Source: Bolinopsis microptera
Taxonomy: Eukaryota; Ctenophora; Tentaculata; Lobata; Bolinopsidae
Direction of reading: 5' to 3'
Length of the DNA: 64,000 nt
NCBI RefSeq assembly: GCF_026151205.1
Contig: NC_087080.1
Location: 1,187,268 to 1,251,267 of the forward strand
How positions within the stretch are numbered: the stretch's first letter is position 1; every line of letters starts with the position of its first letter. This document shows, in pieces, positions 12,301 through 34,760 of the stretch. The position numbers were made by a program, and so were the translations under genes. A model generated the notes under the pieces. It searched no databases. It was not told the DNA's origin and saw only the letters and a program-made list of their open reading frames with translations.

Positions 12301-15300
12301 CCGTGCAAGGGTTCCCCCGAAACTTAACTTGGTGTTATTAAATACTTGAGGCATAATTACGGATAAGTATTGTGAATAATTATTCCAGTTAAAGTTAGTG
12401 AATAGTTAATGAAGAACGGTGCCCATGTTGTCGACATCACGTGATGCCCATATAAGGAGTGTGACGACATCACACGTCATGCTTTATTCAGTAAACAAGT
12501 TTGGTTCCTTGGAATAAAGAGATATGACGGTTTACTTTGAGATTGGAAGCGCTTAGTCCACTTAACACGCTGAACTCTGAGCGAACAAACCCACAAGTAT
12601 AAAATATACCAGCCAGGAGTTGTTCTTCATCACGTGATGCCCATATAAGGAGTTGTTCTTCGACAGATACAGTAGGATCCGCAGGTAGTTGGACCAACCG
12701 TTTTATTGTATAGTCTAGTCGTATTATGTGTATCATTTCACTGGAAATGGTATTACAATGATGATGGCGGCAGAATGAAACGAACCACTTTTAACCGAAA
12801 TAGGTTTAGTATACCTCATACCATACACCTGATGGAACCCGGTTAACATAAATTGTAAGCTCAGAGTCAACAGTTCATTTTTAAAGCAATACTATTAGGG
12901 GTCGTTCACATATATCAGTTGACGGCGCAGCAGGGTATTTTGGTTCAAGACTTTAAAGAATCGCAAAATTAGCCGTATTATTCCTCCAAACTTACGACTT
13001 AGATGGACTGAGATTAGCCCTTAAAATACAGCTTACACTTTTTACCTTATGATTGGGTCGTTATTCTAAACAAAATTTGTCAAGAAGTGTGGCTCACCGG
13101 TCACTTAACGTCACTTAGAGCTCAATTATAGCGACCAAGGTCTGCGACTGGCTGCAACAGGTGCATATGATCTGTGACACGAGATATCCTTGTGTTTGGC
13201 ATGTACTAACTCTAATTGGGTATTTCGTCACAAGTCATGCGACTCGATACTTATACATAAAACCAACACAATGCGCAGTTTAAAGACTTTCGGTTTCATT
13301 TTAAAAAGCATCCACTTTGACAAAGCATAACTCGCCGTCAACCCCCCCCCCCCCCCCCCCCCCTTGCAGCTTCTCGGCTATCTCATCATGCAGTAAATAC
13401 TTAGTAACTAGTACTCAATGCTCACGCTAACTCATGGTAAATTACGTGGAAGTTTGATAATTTATTAACGACTAGTCGAACGATTAGATACGCCGTGCTA
13501 GGCTTATTGATAACAAGTAGTAGTCTCAATCGACCCTGGACCATTCAGCCTGGTTGTAATGGCTAGGTCAAACACTAAGGGATAATACACTTAGTTGTGG
13601 TTGATGTCTGGTCGGAGTCGGGGTATGTCTAGTTGATGTCTGCTACTTTTGTTGGAAGAGCCGGTCCGTGCAAGGGTTCCCCCGAAACTTAACTTGGTGT
13701 TATTAAATACTTGAGGCATAATTACGGATAAGTATTGTGAATAATTATTCCAGTTAAAGTTAGTGAATAGTTAATGAAGAACGGTGCCCATGTTGTCGAC
13801 ATCACGTGATGCCCATATAAGGAGTGTGACGACATCACACGTCATGCTTTATTCAGTAAACAAGTTAGGTTCCTTGGAATAAAGAGATATGACGGTTTAC
13901 TTTGAGACAAACGCTTAGTACACTTAACACGCTGAACTCTGAGCGAACAAACCCACAAGTATAAAATATACCAGCCAGGAGTTGTTCTTCATCACGTGAT
14001 GCCCATATAAGGAGTTGTTCTTCGACAGATACAGTAGGATCCGCAGGTAGTTGGACCAACCGTTTTATTGTATAGTCTAGTCGTATTATGTGTATCATTT
14101 CACTGGAAATGGTATTACAATGATGATGGCGGCAGAATGAAACGAACCACTTTTAACCGAAATAGGTTTAGTATACCTCATACCATACACCTGATGGAAC
14201 CCGGTTAACATAAATTGTAAGCTCAGAGTCAACAGTTCATTTTTAAAGCAATACTATTAGGGGTCGTTCACATATATCAGTTGACGGCGCAGCAGGGTAT
14301 TTTGGTTCAAGACTTTAAAGAATCGCAAAATTAGCCGTATTATTCCTCCAAACTTACGACTTAGATGGACTGAGATTAGCCCTTAAAATACAGCTTACAC
14401 TTTTTACCTTATGATTGGGTCGTTATTCTAAACAAAATTTGTCAAGAAGTGTGGCTCACCGGTCACTTAACGTCACTTAGAGCTCAATTATAGCGACCAA
14501 GGTCTGCGACTGGCTGCAACAGGTGCATATGATCTGTGACACGAGATATCCTTGTGTTTGGCATGTACTAACTCTAATTGGGTATTTCGTCACAAGTCAT
14601 GCGACTCGATACTTATACATAAAACCAACACAATGCGCAGTTTAAAGACTTTCGGTTTCATTTTAAAAAGCATCCACTTTGACAAAGCATAACTCGCCGT
14701 CAACCCCCCCCCCCCCCCCCCCCCTTGCAGCTTCTCGGCTATCTCATCATGCAGTAAATACTTAGTAACTAGTACTCAATGCTCACGCTAACTCATGGTA
14801 AATTACGTGGAAGTTTGATAATTTATTAACGACTAGTCGAACGATTAGATACGCCGTGCTAGGCTTATTGATAACAAGTAGTAGTCTCAATCGACCCTGG
14901 ACCGTTCAGCCTGGTTGTAATGCCTAGGTCAGACACTAAGGGATAATACACTTAGTTGTGGTTGATGTCTGGTCGGAGTCGGGGTATGTCTAGTTGATGT
15001 CTGCTACTTTTGTTGGAAGAGCCGGTCCGTGCAAGGGTTCCCCCGAAACTTAACTTGGTGTTATTAAATACTCGAGGCATAATTACGGATAAGTATTGTG
15101 AATAATTATTCCAGTTAAAGTTAGTGAATAGTTAATGAAGAACGGTGCCCATGTTGTCGACATCACGTGATGCCCATATAAGGAGTGTGACGACATCACA
15201 CGTCATGCTTTATTCAGTAAACAAGTCAGGTTCCTTGGAATAAAGAGATATGACGGTTTACTTTGAGATCGGAGGCGCAAAACAAACGCTTAGTCCACTT

Positions 15301-15667
15301 AACACGCTGAACTCTGAGCGAACAAACCCACAAGTATAAAATATACCAGCCAGGAGTTGTTCTTCATCACGTGATGCCCATATAAGGAGTTGTTCTTCGA
15401 CAGATACAGTAGGATCCGCAGGTAGTTGGACCAACCGTTTTATTGTATAGTCTAGTCGTAGTATGTGTATTATTTTACTGGAAATAGTATTACAATGAAT
15501 ATGATGATGGCGGCAGAATGAAACGAACCACTTTTAACCGAAATAGGTTTAGTATACCTCATACCATACACCTGATGGAACCCGGTTAACATAAATTGTA
15601 AGCTCAGCGTCAACAGTTCATTTTTAAAGCAATACTATTAGGGGTCGTTAGGGGTCGTTCACATATT
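9305..15667. repeat. Macrosatellite: 1.36-kb unit, four full copies and a partial fifth
   Basis: Units begin with GCAGTAA(A/C)TACTTAGTAAC at 9305, 10664, 12025, 13390 and 14751, giving periods of 1359, 1361, 1365 and 1361. Identity between copies looks above 98 percent. Copy 5 breaks off near 15667. Each full copy ends in a C-homopolymer of 20-22 bases (10618-10637, 11977-11998, 13342-13363, 14704-14724). Each contains two CACGTG-plus-CCATATAAGG modules and an AATAAA about 65 bases after the first, an order that recalls the U3-R-U5 layout of an LTR; I found no terminal repeats or primer-binding site to support that. A minus-strand frame of 66-82 codons recurs because the copies are identical; it resembles no protein I know. 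Confidence 0.93.
9718..9926 (+). promoter_or_regulatory. Paired E-box/CArG modules, repeated in every macrosatellite copy
   Basis: CACGTG at 9718-9723 is followed after ATGC by CCATATAAGG at 9728-9737, a perfect CC(A/T)6GG CArG box that also contains a TATA-like string. The same module recurs at 9907-9926. Both are repeated in the four following copies. Comparable modules lie at 16239-16260 and, inverted, at 18257-18307. Binding by bHLH and SRF/MEF2-type factors is possible from the consensus alone; no promoter activity is shown. Confidence 0.5.
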
Positions 15668-16077
15668 ACGTGAACTTCACTTACTAAAACAGTTACTGAA
15701 CCCCCTTACTAAAACCTCAGTTATAAATTAAAGAATGAATTCCTGTTAGTTACTGAGAATAAAGGTAATGTGCCGTAAAGGTTATAAAGTGCAGCCGAGC
15801 CTTATCTCCCAATTTACAAAATTTTTAATTCTATAAGTAGAACTATAAAGGGTTAAAATAATGAGGCATACATTTCGTGAAACTAATATAAATAAAGTGA
15901 CAATTTTCATCAGCAAAATAATACTAATTATACGAAATTCGGTTGCAAATATAAATATATTAATTAATGAACGTTCATAAATCTTGACAAGTATAAACGT
16001 TAAAGATAAGTAACTTTTGAAGGTGTGGTAGAACCGGAAATTCTCAATAACTCTTATCAACACCGCGCCGAGCGTGC
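15668..16077. other. No gene recognised
   Basis: AT-rich sequence between the end of the macrosatellite and the next MITE. A 93-codon minus-strand frame here has no recognisable features. Confidence 0.5.
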
Positions 16078-16080
16078 TAA

Positions 16081-16429
16081 ATCACTCTACAGTCGATCTT
16101 CGAGATTTTTCTAAAAGGGCCCCCGACAGTTGAAACCAACTGAAATCGATGTGTTTTCGGACGCTGATTCCAAATCACCCCCAAGTCATAGGGATAAAAT
16201 GCTCCCCCGACGAGATATTGGCGAAAAAGTGTCTCGATCACGTGATATGACCATATAAGGAAGTTGGTCGAATTTCTCATTAGGGTTAGGGTTTCAGCAT
16301 ATGCTTTTGTTAGGGATTGGGTTAGGGTTAGGGTTGGGATCAGATAAGAGGGTTAGGGTTTCGAATAGTCGTTCAGGGCCAACTATAGAACTGGTTAAAA
16401 AGTCACGTGACAATCGAGTGTAGAGTGAT
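16081..16429. mobile_element. 349-bp MITE, PIF/Harbinger-like, containing TTAGGG tracts
   Basis: The inverted ends ATCACTCTACAGTCGAT and its partner (one mismatch over 17 bases) are flanked by TAA on both sides (16078-16080, 16430-16432), the TWA-type duplication of PIF/Harbinger elements. Inside are GGACGCTGATTCC shared with the MITE at 8498, a CACGTG...CCATATAAGG module at 16239-16260, and several GTTAGGG units at about 16283-16366. Confidence 0.8.
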
Positions 16430-16432
16430 TAA

Positions 16433-17114
16433 TTATCATCCTATCAACACAGTCTGTAAAAAGTCTTCGCTTTTAAGTGTGAAACCCACCGGTCTAGGAT
16501 AATAACACAAAGAATTGAGAGAAATACTCTAAATAAAGTTACCATCATAATGATATGTGGTAACTGGAGTTCAGGACCGGTTAACTACTTTTAGAAAATG
16601 AATTTAATATATTGTAACCCAAATATATACAGATTGGGCTCATTGAAAGCTCATAGTCATAGTCTAAATTTTAACGGGCGATGTAACGGTAACGGTACAA
16701 TTTTGTAAATTAAGAAAAAAAGAAAAACATTGCAACACATTTAAGTAACCAATGCAATATAATATATTTAGTTCACAGAATTCTAATCGACTTCAGGGTT
16801 CGTTCTAGAGGACGATCTAGAAATGTAAGCGAGCATCATTTGTCTCACGGTGTGGGCCTGCCGCGCACAAGTGCGCACACGGCCACTTCGCGCGAATAGC
16901 AACGAAGTATCGCGACGTGAGACAAATCATCATGAGGACAACTTATTGCTTATCCTACTCCTGAAGCTGCATACCACCAATCAGTCAGCCAGCGACTTGT
17001 ACATAAGCTACTGTCTCTTACTTTGATAAAGTGGACCTCTAAAGTTAAACCGAGGCTAATATTTTAGTTGTTCTTTGAGCAATTAATTAATTAATTAATT
17101 GATTAGTTTATCAA
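16433..17114. other. No gene; contains a small GC-rich foldback
   Basis: At 16833-16935 arms carrying ATTTGTCTCACG and CGTGAGACAAAT face each other around a GC-rich core with GCGCACAAGTGCGC. It may be a very small foldback element. The rest shows nothing recognisable. The kinesin-13 3' UTR should fall in the right part (minus strand), but I see no clear AATAAA. Confidence 0.5.
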
Positions 17115-28591
<11,477 letters not shown>

Positions 28592-28872
28592 TTAATATTG
28601 ATCTAAGGTTTGTTGATTATTACAATAATGTGGGGAACAATTCCCAGAATTCATCACATCCATAGTTGTATACACTATACATTCATAGTAAATTGGTTCT
28701 AAGAACGATCACAAACCAGTATTTTACCCAGATTGGCAACACTGACACGATTATTTAAGGTTAAAGGAAGTAAAACACAATTTACATAAAATAATCGTCT
28801 TTCAAAAAGTAACCCAATCAAAATACAGTATGACAAAAATAATTTAAGGTTTAAAAACAATCCTGGACATTA

Positions 28873-29094
28873 CTATTTATTTGCCTTTTCAGCATTTAAA
28901 ACGTTATATTCCTGCACCCTGGTTAGCAAGCGTGCATTAATTGCCAGGAATTTGTCTGAACAATTAGTGGTACATTTATCTTCTTTTTCGCTTATCTCCC
29001 GAGAGGTCATGTCATTGATGCAGCTATTAAAGCAGAGCTCTGAACACTTGTTGTAGTTCGTTAGAAAGTCTCTAAATGCTTCCACTTCGTTCAT
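28873..29094 (-). CDS. TIMM9: Mitochondrial import inner membrane translocase subunit Tim9
   Basis: A complete intronless frame of 73 residues. It has the twin CX3C motif of small Tim proteins, Cys21-FNS-Cys25 and Cys41-TTN-Cys45, with the same 15-residue spacing as in human Tim9, plus an extra Cys17. The segment FRDFLTNYNKCSELCF and the following DMTSREI match Tim9 (FKEFLGTYNK..., DFTTREV) better than Tim8, Tim10 or Tim13. Tim9 and Tim10 form a hexameric chaperone that carries hydrophobic carrier proteins across the intermembrane space; import uses the cysteines through the Mia40 pathway and needs no presequence, and none is seen. AATAAA overlaps the stop codon (GCA AAT AAA TAG) and may be the polyadenylation signal. 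The kinesin gene starts 281 bases downstream on the same strand. Confidence 0.93.
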   Translation of the reverse strand: MNEVEAFRDFLTNYNKCSELCFNSCINDMTSREISEKEDKCTTNCSDKFLAINARLLTRVQEYNVLNAEKANK

Positions 29095-29838
29095 AGTGAT
29101 GACTTATCCTAGGAAGCGGAAAGTGGTTAGCTGCGCATGTTCAGAGTCTAGAAGTGGGACAGTACTTGGAATACAGTTAAACAAAGATTCAGTTAAACAA
29201 AAATTTCAATTTTATTTATTACTGAGTTAACAAGTTTACAATAAATCAATTTGATATTTAAAGGAATCCTAATTCAATGTGTAATATGGTTGTCACTCTT
29301 TGAATGGATTAGATATAGGTTGACGGGGCAAAGGAGTGTGCGTGCTGTTCGCTATTGCTCACACCAAACGGCAACCTAGTAAATGTTTTGTATGGACACC
29401 GGTCTCCATAACGATACAAAATTAGTATTGCAGAATTTATTGTATAGCTATTAGTGCAGTGGAGGTAGTGGCGCGGTGTGGTGCATTAATAGAGTGACAG
29501 CCTACTGATTTAGAGTTGTTTTTAAGTGAGCATAATGAGTATATTTTTGGCAACTTTTAAAATTGGTTCTTTTAATCATTTATTGAATATCAGTTTAAAA
29601 ATATATAAATCTGTAATCTGTTCACACTCTGAACCATTCCTATAAAAATCTTAAAAACCTTCCTGAATTAAATATTAAAAACGTCTCAATAATGGAAATA
29701 GTCATGCATTTAAGAAATTTACCAAATTCTTATTAATATCTACCTAAGAGAAAAATACCCGCTGTCCTGGGTTAGGTGTGATGGATGAGTTAGATGACAG
29801 GTTGTGGAGGTGGAAATTGTTTCTTCTTTATTCCCAAT

Positions 29839-29872
29839 GCCCTGGTAGTCTTGTACTAAGTGCTACCAGGGC
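29839..29872. other. Perfect 10-bp stem hairpin
   Basis: GCCCTGGTAG at 29839-29848 pairs with CTACCAGGGC at 29863-29872 across a 14-base loop. It is too short for a typical pre-miRNA and its role is unknown. Confidence 0.5.
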
Positions 29873-31481
29873 TCCTGCGGTCTGTACTGGTACGAGGTTA
29901 GTTTTATTTTTACTATGAGTTGGTTCAGCCGAATTAATTATTATGTAATCAAGTTTTTTTGTCTTTTAGTTAGTTGTCATCCGGCCAAACATTAAGCAAC
30001 TTATATTGCAGTACCATTTATCAATTAGTATATCAAATTATGCCATTTTAATTTTTCATGGCTAAAATGTACTTGTCATACGTTGTATGACCCGCCGCGC
30101 ACGAGTGCGCGGCTCCCCCTTGTATCGTTGAAACTCTACAGGGTGAAGCGACAGTGGGGGTCACCACGTGATACAAAAATATATACCGCTTGATTTATAT
30201 ATCATAATTAATTGAATTTTCAAATAGAAATACAAAATAAATTGTAACATGTAACGAACTATTTAATTAAAAAAATTAAATAGCTTTTGCTAAAATTTAA
30301 ATTTTAAGTCATAAAGCAATCTTTTTGTCTGAATTTTAAAATTTAAGAATAATATTTTACCTAAACTATTCGATGTGGTTTTATTTCATATTTGACTAAA
30401 ATTCTACTTTAAAAGTCAATAGATTATTAGTGACAACAAAATTTAAGTTTAATACATCCATTTCGCACCGTGTTTCAAATATTAAAATTTATAATATGTT
30501 TTGTAGCGCGATGCGTTACTGTGCCGCGCCGCGCACTCAATGAGGTTTCTCACGCTAGATCGGCGAAATGCGCTATACTGTGCCTCGCCGAGCTGCGATG
30601 AATTGACATCGTCAATTAATAATATGTTTTGATTGAATAGTTGTTAATAGATTTGACGGATGTTAATACATTCGTCTACATTTTTTCGAAATAGCGCGCG
30701 CCGCTTTCTTTTCGCGAAGCGAAATATTGTTTTTGGCCCGCGCAGATGGCAAGTGTTTTAAAGTAATGCGCGTCGGGTCTGACCATAAACAATGCAAATG
30801 GTCAATAATAAATTTAAATTTTGTTTTATCAACGTTTGTTTAATCAATTCAATTGCACCACGTACCTTGTAATACAATTCAGCCAATCAGAAAACAAAAG
30901 TCCGCAAAGTTAAAGCTGTGCACTTTTATTATATAGGCCCCAAATTATACTTTTCAAACAAGTCATAATCTACGTTGTTTAAAATTTTCCCTGAGGGGGG
31001 GGGGACGTTATTTTAACAAGGCCGCAATTTATTGAACTCTCTCTGAACAAACAATTGACAGCTTACTACAAGAGCCCAGATTTCCTCTCAAACACTGGCC
31101 AGTACATAATGCTATAGGACCTCAAAATAAGATCGAACTCTACAAATTCGATCTATTCAAAGAAAATAGTATCTTAAACATCACTATCTTACAGAGGCGG
31201 CTCGTGGGAGCTCATGTTTGGCAGTTGTGTTGGGTGTTAAATCAACGGACTCAGGTGGCTTGGGGATGGCCCTCTCCCCAAATGCTGACGGCTATTCCAT
31301 ATTCGCTGATGACTGCATATAATACAATACCACAGTTGAAAGTTAATTAATGAACTAAATTATTCTAACGTACATTACAGTTACAGTTACACACAGGGCC
31401 TCATGTATGAATGTGTGAATGTATGAATGTGTGAATAATGATGACCTCAAGCTAAGAAGGAAGATTTGTATTTCTACAGGG

Positions 31482-31557
31482 CCCACCCACGCCTAGCTGG
31501 GTAGTCTAGTCCCTATATTAGACGGCCAATGCTCTATCCATTGGTATGTACGCGGCC
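31482..31557 (-). repeat. tRNA-like stretch, possibly a SINE head or tRNA pseudogene
   Basis: Read on the minus strand, CAATGGATAGAGCATTGGCC resembles a tRNA D-arm with A-box and the start of the anticodon arm, followed by GTCTAATATAGGG and a weak B-box-like GGACTAGACTACC. The acceptor ends do not pair, so it is not a functional tRNA. Confidence 0.35.
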
Positions 31558-33239
31558 TTACCCAGGCCTGTAATAAATGGGGAGTCCCTCTTAGGACGAC
31601 CAGTGCTAGACACTGTTTACTACTGACTGAATGGAAACCTACTTAACTCTTTGGATTGGTAGAACCTGTCTGGTTACATGAACATTGGAGCTACTTTTAG
31701 ATTAGCTCATGATATAATTGTGGACTTAGACTGCTTGGATGTATCACATCTCAACCATTGTTGGGTGTGTTACTTTGTTTTGGGATTTACTTGTAAGCTT
31801 TATTGATTTTATCCATAAAATTGCATTTCCAATGATATTTATGTAACTCGAGAAACTTTTTCTACCAAAACGTTCTCGATCGGGAATCGTCTTTAACTTA
31901 TTTTGGGGAATATTTTGACTTGATATAACGACGTCGTCGTAATGACACAAGTGACTGATCAACCACCTTATTTGATATAGTGTTTTTAAAATAAAGTATT
32001 TAAATTTTTTTCCCTGCTCTTGCCGAAGGCAAAAAGATCGTAGGGAATAAGTAATCGGGTTTGGATATATGAGGTGGCCCGACGGTCCTACGATGTCGAC
32101 AAAAGTCTGCTCCTTCGTAATATAGACCACTCCCCTATAATTATGTGTATAAAAGGAGTATATTTTGCGCGCGCGACGCCAGTTATGTGTTAATTAATTA
32201 CAGTCATAGCAACCAGTTTTTGGTGCTTGACGACTGTTACACACGGATCAATCATAAATTTAGGTGTTATTTTGATGAGACAAGCTTAATTAATTACCGA
32301 GTGATAAAATTCAGCAAGTCAAAACAAATAAAATTATGATATCAGCTGATAAACTCGTGGCTGATTATTATACAGTTAATCGACACTGAATGGTAAAAAG
32401 CATAGGAGTACATAGTTGAGAACAGATGTTACTTTACATTTACATTCAAGAAGCTAATATCAATATTGCGGTATGCTTTTAAAGAATCGTATATCAAATA
32501 AAAGGCTCGAAAATCGATGGTGCTATAAGTATAGATGTGTCGAGTAAGCATCAAAATGTATTAGTTTACATTAGATAAAAATAATAACTAAGACGAGGCA
32601 GAATATTTTATTACAGTCACAAGTCAATAAAGTTGGCATACGATGCAGTAATATGACGTGACCGGTGACATGATACGCATCGTTATTGCTATTACATTAT
32701 AGTGTATTAACACGAAACAAAACCGCGCAAAGTATGAAATGATCTACAACCAAACCACATACAGATCGACGGCGACACCTCAGATGCGCGCAGAATTTTT
32801 CAAGTTCTGCACGCCTAATATAATATAATTTATAAACGATTATCACGTGCGCCAAACACCACTCTGGGATACAATAAAGTAGAACAATAACATTGTAGGC
32901 AGTAGGGAAATTTGATCGTGCGTGGTGTTACCGCGGCGAAATTCTTGTTAACTTGGGGTGTAAATATTTTTAGGGATTTTATTTTTTAAAATTTTCAGAT
33001 CTTTCATACTATTTGTTACTAAAATGCTCATTGTAGCCTATAATATTTAGATTTTCATCATCATCATGTATGTAATGTGTCACAGGCGACAGCAAACAAA
33101 AACGGAAACTTATAAAATTGGTGAAATAAGACACAACACGTGTACGATCTCAGCCTTGCAGTGTGATAGCAATAGCAGTCAATAGTTCAGATTGCAAGGT
33201 GTCCTGGACGACCAAATCATAGATTACCTGTAATGGATG

Positions 33240-34534
33240 CAGTGGCGTAACTTAGGGCCCCGTAGACCCTACTGTGGGGGGGGGGGGGGGGGGGGGCGCC
33301 GTGGAAGGGGGTCGCAATTTTCCTGAATTTTAGGCCCTTTCACTGAAAAAACGCCTAATTTGTGTATTTTCCTGTCCAATTTAGCGTTCAGTGGATGCGA
33401 AAAAAATATTTGAGGTACCTTAATTCCCAAAAATTTGGGCGACAAAAAACTTGAGCGGGCCTCTCGCCCAAATTTTTTGCAGACCAAATTAATTGCATAA
33501 ATCTTTTCCGTCTGCTAAATTTTTTGTTAACCAAACTTTTGGCATTTGGCCTGTGGCCCTGAAATCTATAGGAAGATGGCTTTTTCTTCATATCCAAGTG
33601 AAATGATATTTGAAATTTTAGTTTTCTAATCTGTCATTCATGGCTTGACCAAGTAAAAAGGCTTATATTTTAAATGAATAGAAATAACTGGATTTGGAAT
33701 AGCTAACAGCTACTAATAAAACAAATGGCTAGAGTTACGGATAGCTAGAGATTTAAACAAGATCTGCAAATGGATTATTATCCACCGTAAAGTCTGATCT
33801 ACAAGTATCAGTTATACCCGACTTCTCAAAGCCTTTCCTTATGTCATCTGGCCTCCCTTTTAAATATACAAAAGTTCGTTGATCCAACGAGCGTGTACTT
33901 CACGGATCACTGTCAAGCGGGTATCAATTTTCACATTGTCTGATGAAACTCCTCCATTGAGCTGACACACTATGTTTTTCGCGTACCAATCTTCGTACTT
34001 ATTGCGCATGAATTTCTTAGCCAGTCCATTGATAGATAATAGATATGTCCAGGGGCTGTAGCTGGAACTTTCTGTAGGATGCAGTTGTTGGCTGTCATCA
34101 GATCTTTTAGTGTCTGTGTGTGTTGGGCCCGAAACACATCTGATATCAGTAGCGCTTTCTGCTCGAAGGGTTATAATAAGGAATAATAATGAACTAAGGC
34201 AAATATCTAACTGAAATTTTAGTGGAAAATCGTTCATTTTTCGGAGAATTTGTGCCCAAATTTTCGGTCGCCCAAATGAGTTCAAATTTTCTGCCCAAAT
34301 TTTTCGGGCTCAAATAAATTGTGCTCAATATAATGGCACACAAATTTTTGGGAACTAAGGTACCCTTTTTTGCTTCAGGGGGCGCAAAAAGCTGTAGGGG
34401 GGGGGGGAAAGTACCCAACTTTTTTTTTTTTTAGGCACACAAAAAATTTTACTTAGGGGGGGGGGGGCATTTTTCGTTACTGAGCGGGGGGGGGGGGGGG
34501 GGGGGGGGCGCCAACAGGCAAAGTTACGCCACTG
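33240..34534. mobile_element. Non-autonomous hAT element, 1295 bp, 8-bp target duplication
   Basis: The termini CAGTGGCGTAACTT and AAGTTACGCCACTG are inverted repeats of classic hAT form. The flanks are a perfect 8-bp duplication, AATGGATG, at 33232-33239 and 34535-34542. Long G-runs lie near both ends (about 33276-33297 and 34483-34508). The interior has repeated GCCCAAATTTT motifs and a sub-region shared with 130-322. No hAT transposase is present. Confidence 0.9.
33842..34165 (-). pseudogene. Possible captured coding fragment inside the hAT element
   Basis: The frame contains GLAKKFMRNKYEDWYAKNI and KIDTRLTVIREVHARWINEL. These resemble a segment of DDE-superfamily transposases and domesticated relatives in which a D-x-R-(L/M)-(S/T) string is followed by LHA(R/S)W. 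The match comes from memory of the family and is weak. It is surrounded by low-complexity sequence and has no start of its own. Confidence 0.3.
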
Positions 34535-34542
34535 AATGGATG

Positions 34543-34760
34543 CGCTTGATGTGCTTTGTACCCGTTTGCAATTAACTGTGTGTTAAAACTGTGCAGCTGA
34601 GTCATCCAAACAAGGACAACACAATTGATCAAAGAACATTAAATTATTTCAAAATTATAACAATTGTGAATTCAATATTTAATAATTATCAAGTTTTTAT
34701 ATCCTTGTATCCTTGTATCCTTATGATATTATGATTTATCTAATATTCTGATATTCCAGA
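34543..34760. other. Upstream region of the first zinc-finger gene
   Basis: The last 60 bases have the ATATGATATT...TTATCTAATAT...GATAT pattern found before every gene of the array. Here the bases before the start read TTCCAGA-ATG, where the other copies have TCCTAGA-ATG. AG is kept while the preceding base differs, as expected for a splice acceptor. Confidence 0.5.

Larger units (their letters stand above)
29095..33239. other. About 4.1 kb without a recognised gene
   Basis: AT-rich sequence with small GC-rich islands. Visible are a 10-bp-stem hairpin at 29839-29872, CCGCGCACGAGTGCGCGG near 30093, TTTCGCGAAGCGAAA near 30709, a tRNA-like stretch at 31482-31557, and a 128-codon minus-strand frame at 31744-32130 without recognisable features. 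The Tim9 promoter should lie just right of 29094, but I cannot point to elements. Confidence 0.5.

Noticed and set aside
9812..14098. Repeated minus-strand frame of 66-82 codons (MIHIIRLDYT...) in the 1.36-kb satellite
   Set aside because: Part of it is simply the CACGTG/CArG module read as codons (EEQLLIWASRDEEQLLAG is a duplication), and the ends differ at the hypervariable spot.
9305..15667. Tandem LTR retrotransposon array
   Set aside because: A TATA-like/AATAAA order is present, but there are no TG...CA terminal repeats, primer-binding site or retroelement proteins.
31482..31557. Functional tRNA gene
   Set aside because: The D-arm looks right but the acceptor ends do not pair and the T-arm consensus is poor; kept only as a tRNA-like repeat.
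31744..32130. 128-codon minus-strand frame
   Set aside because: No recognisable domain, biased AT-rich composition, no splice or promoter support.
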